From contig NC_136005.1 of assembly GCF_048128805.1 (NCBI RefSeq), forward strand, positions 6,437,852 through 6,501,851: a stretch of 64,000 nt of DNA, given 5' to 3'. The notes beneath the pieces were generated by a model, which had not been told where the DNA came from, ran no database searches, and was given only the letters and a program-made list of their open reading frames with translations. This stretch comes from Centroberyx gerrardi (lineage: Eukaryota; Chordata; Actinopteri; Beryciformes; Berycidae). This document shows, piece by piece, positions 61,676 to 64,000 of the stretch. Within the stretch, counting starts at the first letter, position 1. Each line of letters starts with the position of its first letter. A program made the position numbers and the translations under genes.

Positions 61676-64000
61676 TCTGCGTGCACCAGGGTGTTTGCCA
61701 GTCCTGAAAAGTCTTAATTTGTCTTAATTAATCTAAACTCAAAGCCTTAGCAGGTCTTGAATACAGCTAAATATAGCATTAGTCTTTAATTGACAGGTGT
61801 GTAGCAACTGATGATGTAATAACTTGTCAAAATATAATAAAAATGCAAAATTACAAGACTGTAATGTAAAATTGCTGGACAGTGTAATTATATCACATTA
61901 AGTGGTGATTATTACTTCATAAGCGTTGTAACATATTTTTATCTGATGTAATAATATTGAGTAACTTGAGTTGTTACATTCTTAATTTTACAAGTTATTA
62001 TATTTTAGTAATAATATTACATCATCAGTGAAAAACACCCCATATGAAGGAATAATCTCTGGTTAATGAAATAATATGATGCTATTATATTATCTGGGAG
62101 TTTATTACATTAACAGAGCATTTAGAGGAACAATTTATTGGATTTTGACAAATTATTTAATTATCCGACAGTTATCCAACATTATCATTTGGTACACGTT
62201 GTCCAATTTGTTTCCAGTCAGTGTTTTCTCCTCCCAAAACAACTTTGTCAGCAAAGAAATTAAATTGGTTGGTGAAAATCATATTTTCACCTCCTACTGG
62301 GTCTGTTGACGAACACTAATTTCATGCTTTGCGTACACATGGGACTCTCTCTGGGCTCTTGACAATTCACATCCTTGCAGTGTTGTTAGGATACAAAAAT
62401 ATACACTCATGCAGCATAAACAAACATGAAGCTATTCTGAGGACAGCGGAAGAAGTTACGTTTACATGTCAGTGTACTGTCATAGGCAAACAGACATTTT
62501 ATTACGTGGACGAAGACTATATTCTTTCATTATGTAAGCAGAGGTCCTGTCCAAGGAGTTCATCTGGAGTTGGAGGCATTGTTTCAGCTGACGACTCCAA
62601 AACTAAATCTCTGCCCATCCTCTCAGATCATACACACATGATCCTGAGTTTATACTGGCACCAGTAGGCAGGGCTGCAACTGGACTTTGACCTTCTGTCT
62701 TGACATTCAAATGATCCCTCACGTCTCTGTGTGTGTGTCTGTTGCTATCATGACAGTGTGTGTCAACTGACATCTCAGCTCTATTTGTGTGTGTGTGCAC
62801 CCCCCTGATAAACAGAGGCTTCCTTCTGGGCCAGAGGAGGGCCTGAACGCGACCGTAGGATGATTATTATCACAGAATCACAGTGGAGCAGCAGTGGCAG
62901 GGGGGGCAGGAATGAGGAAGAAGGCAGCCAGAGGGCTGGAAAAGGGTTTTCCCACCGTGAAAAACTCACAGGGTTGACAGTCAGCTGAGGGAGCGCAGCA
63001 AAAGAAACCTAAGAGGAAAACAGGAAAAAAATAGGACTAGATCTCAAGATGAAAGGAAAGAAACAGAGGCTGATTTTAGAGAGACAAATGTAGAACGGAA
63101 ATGTAGGACAACAAAGACGAGTTTCTGGTCGCCTGTTGCACTTGGTGTTTTTTTAAAGTGATTCTGATGCTGAAGATTGTGGATTGTACACCAGGCTGCT
63201 CTGAGGTTGGAGCAGTGAAACAGCTCAGTTGAGAGTATTGTGTTTCTCTAAAGTCTGAAAATACTGTGGGACAGGGACCAAGGAAAGGAGGAGTGTAACC
63301 AAGGAGGGATGAGGTGGAGAAGATTGGGCGCTTCTGATACCCAAGAAGAGAAGACTGTAGTTTTTAAGTGTGTTTTTCTGAGGTTGGAACCATCAAAAGA
63401 CTGACGGAAAGGAACTAAACCTTTTTTTTTTGGTGAGAAAGAGGGGGAAAAGACCACTTTGGAAACCAGATCTCAGTGGAAGAGAAGAGCGTGGTTGCTC
63501 TGAAGTTCGAAACATCAAGAGATTGACCGAAAAGAACCAGAGAGTGCCGGGAAAAGAGAAGGGGGATAACAGAGAGAAAAAGCAGATCTTAGGAGGGCAG
63601 AAGAGGTGGAGGGTGGTCTTCTCCAACCAAGGAATGATTGAAGCAGAATGGAAGAGTGCGGACTGTAAGTCTTGTAGCTCCGAGGCTTGAACACTCAAAA
63701 GACTGAAGGAGAGGAAAGCAAAGACTGCGAGACCGAAGAGGGAGAGAAGCGAGGAGGGTCTGCTTTAGAAACCAGATCTGAGGAGGGAGGGAGAGAGAGA
63801 GACGGAGGGTGATTTTTCTCAAGCCGACCAGCTACTGAAGTATAAAGAATAGTGTGGATTGTAAGCCTGTCGCTCCGAATTTGGAACGGCGGAAAAAAAA
63901 AAAAACGAAAGGAGAGGAAGATCAGAGGGGTGAGCCGTGGGAAGCGGCGACGGGAGGATTGTGGATTATTTCTTTTCTTCTCTCCATCATGAAGCTGAAG
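29649..64000 (+). CDS. acap2: ARF GTPase-activating protein with coiled coil, ankyrin and PH domains 2 (acap2), 5' part
   Basis: Joining exons 29649-29701, 47170-47227, 50757-50876, 51801-51854, 54413-54471, 56330-56513, 61370-61414 and 61524-61619 gives 223 residues without a stop, all GT-AG and in phase. It starts MKITVDFEECLKDSPRF. Phrases such as LVKLCIGMIDAGKAY, NKQFVNGIRELA, RNKQHEVEEATNILTATRK and MLSFMYAHLTFFHQGYDLFS are characteristic of ACAP2. This covers almost all of the N-terminal BAR domain, a dimeric crescent that senses membrane curvature. The family then has PH, zinc-finger ArfGAP and ankyrin repeats; these exons lie beyond the window. ACAP2 inactivates ARF6 and binds active Rab35, acting on endosomal recycling, phagocytosis and neurite outgrowth. 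The paralogue acap1 was considered, but the N-terminus and exon content fit acap2 better. The gene is cut by the window end, not broken. Confidence 0.96.
30240..30435. repeat. 'accagcca' family copy
   Basis: Contains gtcaccagccgcagtagctg, tattttactagcaaaat, cctaccaaagtggctggtgg and agcatttggcaggtggttgg, the recurrent pieces of this interspersed family. Confidence 0.55.
31120..31310. repeat. A-rich low-complexity block
   Basis: Runs of aaatacaataaaac-type sequence after tttattagtaaagccctgtg. Possibly the tail of an old retroposon; otherwise simple A-rich DNA. Confidence 0.5.
33010..33420. promoter_or_regulatory. Candidate enhancer-like block in acap2 intron 1
   Basis: Repeat-free block with several homeodomain-like sites (ccctaattgg, gttaatttaatgg, ggcaattaacgg) and balanced base composition inside an otherwise repeat-laden intron. 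Regulatory function is inference; no conservation data were available. Confidence 0.3.
33448..33666. repeat. 'accagcca' family copy with cagggcag ends
   Basis: Left edge cagggcagagttagaagctg and right edge gttagtttcctgccctg are imperfect inverted termini (CAGGGCAG on both strands). The interior has agattttggctgtggctg and tccaccagcc. No 8-bp target duplication is evident. Confidence 0.6.
34210..34270 (+). repeat. Dispersed fish repeat tail
   Basis: The phrase acactgtaagtcattctgga followed by taggagcaccagcaaaatgg is a diverged copy of the SINE-type tail seen at 487-538. Confidence 0.5.
35095..35180 (-). repeat. Retroposon 3' tail candidate, reverse orientation
   Basis: The reverse strand reads ctgatgaagacctagagttg followed by a gaataaat signal and a 'gcagtgtgcggcattctcc' end, related to the + strand copy at about 20588-20690. 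Confidence 0.4.
35985..36135 (-). repeat. tRNA-derived SINE, reverse orientation
   Basis: The reverse strand shows box A (gctcaatggggagagcatga), box B (ggggtttgattcccactgg) and a tail ctgtaggcactttgggtaaa. The best preserved SINE in the window. A small duplication, cccattgagcccattgagc, marks its 5' side. Confidence 0.7.
36206..36339. mobile_element. Hairpin element with 57-bp arms
   Basis: Left arm 36206-36262 and right arm 36283-36339 are inverted copies with only 3 mismatches, separated by 20 bases. Arm ends read TAGGGTACTG and CAGTACCCTA. If TA is taken as the target duplication, this would be a foldback MITE of Tc1/mariner type; an hAT origin is also possible. Confidence 0.85.
36371..36620. 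repeat. Possible hAT 5' end with duplicated ggccacccaggt
   Basis: Starts cagtgttttccacacag, a typical fish hAT terminus, then carries ggccacccaggt twice (about 36391 and 36411). No right end was found, so it is probably a truncated copy. Confidence 0.4.
37228..37366 (+). repeat. tRNA-derived SINE
   Basis: Box-A-like ttcaaagggtagagcttga, box B ggttgaattcc at 37273-37283, and tail actgcaagacactgtggata followed by accaaatggtaaatg. A second partial head (gctgaatgggtagagcatga) lies just upstream at about 37148-37168, suggesting tandem or nested copies. Confidence 0.65.
39328..40073. mobile_element. hAT/Charlie-type element, decayed
   Basis: Left end CAATGGTTCTCAACCTGG and the right end, read on the reverse strand, CAGTGGTTCCCAAACTGGGG are classic hAT-Charlie termini, with gggaccccct just inside on the left. 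The flanking 8-mers do not match, so either the duplication has decayed or the ends belong to two copies. No transposase frame. Confidence 0.7.
40760..40900 (-). repeat. SINE fragment, reverse orientation
   Basis: Contains aagtgccttactcaagggca, the reverse of the cttgagcaag SINE signature, and ctacggattcgagtgggcaa as the reversed box-B region. Confidence 0.6.
41297..41345 (+). repeat. Dispersed fish repeat tail
   Basis: The phrase ctctgggtaagagcacagct plus aaatgcctaaag is a copy of the SINE-type tail seen at 487-538. Confidence 0.5.
42570..42775. repeat. SINE fragment followed by an 'accagcca' family piece
   Basis: The phrase atcttgctcaaggacacttc (reversed SINE signature) at about 42596 is followed from 42680 by tgccaaagtggttgatggag and gaatttggctgatggctggt, part of the 'accagcca' family. 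Confidence 0.5.
43320..43462. repeat. aattcc-rich interspersed repeat
   Basis: Repeated short phrases aattcaattctg, ccagttcaattcc and tgcaattccagctcc resemble a degenerate fish dispersed repeat; a related aattgatt-rich block lies at about 6560-6890. Confidence 0.4.
45020..45190 (+). repeat. SINE fragment
   Basis: Contains the box-B-like ccagattcaagcccc and gccgaagtgttcttgagcaa followed by gacactgaatcccta, a clear fish tRNA-derived SINE body. Confidence 0.65.
45455..45510 (-). repeat. Dispersed fish repeat tail, reverse orientation
   Basis: The phrase tttacatttcaggcattaag followed by ctgatgctcttatctgtagt is the reverse complement of the common SINE-type tail. Confidence 0.55.
46510..46760. 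repeat. Decayed hAT-type MITE (atcgca-rich)
   Basis: Begins near agaactgcacaattgtg and contains tgtatcgcaattt, gcaaaaatcgcaaaaaatga and tcgagataaatgatc, typical of fish MITEs with TAGGGCTGCACAAT ends. Termini are not preserved. Confidence 0.4.
47170..47227 (+). CDS. acap2: acap2 coding exon 2
   Basis: Acceptor tccccacag and donor gtgagt. It completes Arg18 and encodes residues 19-37, ATIEEVEGDVCELESKLDK, matching the first BAR helix of ACAP2. The exon is 58 bases and ends in phase 0. Confidence 0.97.
47590..47770. repeat. 'accagcca' family copy
   Basis: Carries gaaattaacaccaaccacc, gccaaatgctggtgaattc, gcaggtaaccaaccatcatt and ccaccagccactgtgac in the family order; one of the best preserved copies. 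Confidence 0.65.
48594..48616 (+). repeat. Poly-C run
   Basis: About 21 consecutive C bases, a strand-asymmetric homopolymer prone to sequencing error. Confidence 0.9.
49724..50082. mobile_element. hAT-type MITE, right end truncated
   Basis: Starts TAGGGCTGAACAATTAATC. Near its right side it has atcgcaaatcatatcgcaat, aataatcgcaattagatatt and ctaaatcgt, but lacks the expected final cagccct(a). Non-coding. Confidence 0.6.
50757..50876 (+). CDS. acap2: acap2 coding exon 3
   Basis: Acceptor cgtctgtag and donor gtaaac. It encodes residues 38-77: LVKLCIGMIDAGKAYNTANK then QFVNGIRELAQQSTKDEVIE. Strongly matches the ACAP2 BAR domain. Exactly 40 codons, phase 0 at both ends. Confidence 0.98.
51085..51385 (+). 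repeat. acap2: Local direct duplication in acap2 intron 3
   Basis: Copy 1 (about 51080-51160) and copy 2 (about 51303-51383) share gaggtcagatgttt, ttgcatggagaggcc, cttcctctctgcct and gtgtatttc in order, spaced about 222 bases. Confidence 0.8.
51534..51560 (+). repeat. (GT)n microsatellite
   Basis: About 13 GT units. Confidence 0.9.
51801..51854 (+). CDS. acap2: acap2 coding exon 4
   Basis: Acceptor tctccacag and donor gtatga. It encodes residues 78-95, SSLTKFAESLQEMINYHT, matching mammalian TSLTKFSDSLQEMINFHT. Exactly 18 codons, phase 0. The donor gtatga is weaker than the others. Confidence 0.96.
52025..52200 (+). repeat. SINE fragment
   Basis: Contains ggttgctagtttgaagctgg (diverged box B), ggggaaagtgaacgagaaac and gtgcctttgagcaaggcact followed by taacccccc, the same arrangement as the copy near 640-830. 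Confidence 0.65.
52722..53850 (+). repeat. Four direct-repeat units in two clusters
   Basis: Units begin near 52722, 52794, 53683 and 53758. Shared phrases are ccccttattag, tcctagaccagtccc, aggagccacagggtg, gtgactcaacagtgga. The clusters are about 0.9 kb apart in intron 4. Unclassified. Confidence 0.7.
54413..54471 (+). CDS. acap2: acap2 coding exon 5
   Basis: Acceptor tcttcacag and donor gtgagt. It encodes residues 96-114 plus two bases of Glu115: ILFDQAQRSIKTQLQTFVK. Matches mammalian ILFDQTQRSIKAQLQNFVK in the BAR domain. Confidence 0.98.
54472..56329 (+). other. acap2: acap2 intron 5 (1.9 kb)
   Basis: Contains a reversed SINE-type tail (54597-54650) and a repeat-free GC-richer block at about 55390-55660 that could be regulatory. 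No additional exon recognised. Confidence 0.85.
54597..54650 (-). repeat. Dispersed fish repeat tail, reverse orientation
   Basis: The phrase acatttacattttagggatt plus tagctgacgcttttatccc is the reverse complement of the common SINE-type tail. Confidence 0.6.
56330..56513 (+). CDS. acap2: acap2 coding exon 6
   Basis: Acceptor cccggccag and donor gtacag. It completes Glu115 and encodes residues 116-176. DLRKFKEAKKQFDKVSEEKE leads into RNKQHEVEEATNILTATRKC and FRHIVLDYVLQ, the long central BAR helix with basic residues that contact membrane. The longest exon of the gene in this window, and distinctly more GC-rich than the flanking introns. Confidence 0.98.
57121..57465 (+). repeat. (AGT)n trinucleotide array, about 345 bp
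   Basis: Imperfect tandem TAG/AGT units with scattered CAG, AAT and TGG variants. It gives long artefactual frames in every phase (poly-Val, poly-Leu, poly-Thr), which are not genes. Confidence 0.95.
59379..59394 (+). repeat. Poly-C run
   Basis: About 10 C bases followed by accccccgcc. Confidence 0.8.
59585..59830. repeat. 'accagcca' family copy, near full length
   Basis: Longest continuous copy: gggtgggaaattaccacc, ttaccagccaagtgctagta, attttggctgtggttggtg, gttaaccagccatcatttgg, ctaattggctgtaaaat and acgtttcctgcccagg. Edges suggest cagggcagg-type inverted ends as at 33448-33666. Confidence 0.7.
59893..60138 (+). repeat. LINE-like 3' end with (CTG/CTT)n tail
   Basis: The sequence tatgtaaagcacttttataa, then aaaagcgctatataaatata, is the typical 3' end of a fish non-LTR element. 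It runs directly into a tgctgcttcttcttctgctg microsatellite from about 60031 to 60138, in the position where such elements carry their short tail repeats. Confidence 0.7.
60772..60958 (+). repeat. Clustered (CA)n microsatellites
   Basis: Three CA runs (60772-60790, 60800-60820, 60923-60959) separated by unique and CT-rich sequence. Confidence 0.9.
61370..61414 (+). CDS. acap2: acap2 coding exon 7
   Basis: Acceptor ccattccag and donor gtaaat. It encodes residues 177-191, INVLQSKRRSEILKS, identical in the mammalian sequence as I recall it. 15 codons, phase 0. Intron 7 after it is only 109 bases. Confidence 0.98.
61524..61619 (+). CDS. acap2: acap2 coding exon 8
   Basis: Acceptor tctccacag and donor gtacag. 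It encodes residues 192-223: MLSFMYAHLTFFHQGYDLFS then ELQPLMKQLGGQ. Matches the end of the ACAP2 BAR domain. The next family exon (LDRLVV-type) is not found in the remaining 2.4 kb, so it lies beyond the window. Confidence 0.98.
61629..61671 (+). repeat. (CA)21 microsatellite next to a donor site
   Basis: Uninterrupted CA run starting 10 bases after the exon 8 donor. Confidence 0.95.
61796..62039. mobile_element. Inverted-repeat element, 244 bp
   Basis: ACTGATGATGTAAT at 61807-61820 is matched in reverse by ATTACATCATCAGT at 62016-62029, with ggtgt/acacc just outside, giving imperfect terminal inverted repeats of about 25 bases. The interior is AT-rich with repeated gtaatatta-type words. 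A small MITE of unknown type. Confidence 0.7.
63175..63892 (+). repeat. Decayed tandem repeat, at least five units
   Basis: The phrase ctctgaggttgga recurs in variant form near 63199, 63376, 63498, 63678 and 63872. It is usually preceded by a gactgta/ggattgtaag-like stretch and followed by catcaaaagactgacggaaa-like sequence. Spacing varies between about 120 and 195 bases. Strongly purine-rich on the + strand. Confidence 0.7.

Larger units (their letters stand above)
61620..64000 (+). other. acap2: acap2 intron 8, incomplete
   Basis: Contains a CA run (61629-61671), an inverted-repeat element (61796-62039), and from about 62880 a purine-rich region with a decayed tandem repeat. The acceptor of the next exon is outside the window. 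Confidence 0.8.

Noticed and set aside
63989..64000. Start of a new gene reading MKLK at the window end
   Set aside because: Only four codons are visible; kept as a possibility in a finding but not called as a gene.

Overview
This window reads as nuclear DNA of a ray-finned fish, most likely a percomorph-type teleost. Two vertebrate genes can be recognised exon by exon. Long introns hold many (CA/GT)n microsatellites, tRNA-derived SINE fragments, and short non-autonomous DNA transposons with ends and 8-bp target duplications typical of fish hAT elements. There are no bacterial-type operons, CRISPR arrays or intact transposase or reverse-transcriptase frames. The species cannot be named from the sequence alone.

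Gene 1 (about 1.5-25 kb, + strand) is ppp1r2, protein phosphatase 1 regulatory inhibitor subunit 2 (inhibitor-2). Six coding exons join in frame into a 213-residue protein carrying the SILK-type GILK motif, the KSQKW PP1-docking motif, the PSTP site phosphorylated by GSK3, an acidic CK2-type stretch and the HYNE helix that enters the PP1 active site. Gene 2 (29.6 kb to beyond the window end, + strand) is acap2, an ARF GTPase-activating protein with BAR, PH, ArfGAP and ankyrin domains. The first eight coding exons (223 residues, almost all of the BAR domain) are inside the window. The PH, ArfGAP and ankyrin exons must lie downstream. PPP1R2 and ACAP2 are also head-to-tail neighbours in mammals (human 3q29), so this is a conserved linkage block.

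Layout: 1-1.5 kb upstream sequence with a SINE; 1.5-2.1 kb CpG-rich ppp1r2 promoter and exon 1; 2.1-23.9 kb ppp1r2 introns and exons; 23.9 to about 25 kb ppp1r2 3' UTR; about 25-29.2 kb spacer with two fish MITE-type elements and an exact CTCF core motif; 29.2-29.7 kb acap2 promoter and exon 1; 29.7-47.2 kb giant acap2 intron 1; 47.2-61.6 kb acap2 exons 2-8; 61.6-64 kb intron 8, with an inverted-repeat element and a decayed purine-rich tandem repeat at the very end.

The two genes do not form an operon. Inhibitor-2 works on cytoplasmic and nuclear PP1, and ACAP2 works on endosomal and plasma-membrane ARF6. I found no convincing previously undescribed biological system. What merits a second look is the mobile-element archaeology (four hAT-type MITEs with matching or near-matching target duplications, nested insertions, a hairpin element with 57-bp arms), a putative insulator site between the genes, low-complexity tracts pressed against splice sites, and several unexplained direct repeats.
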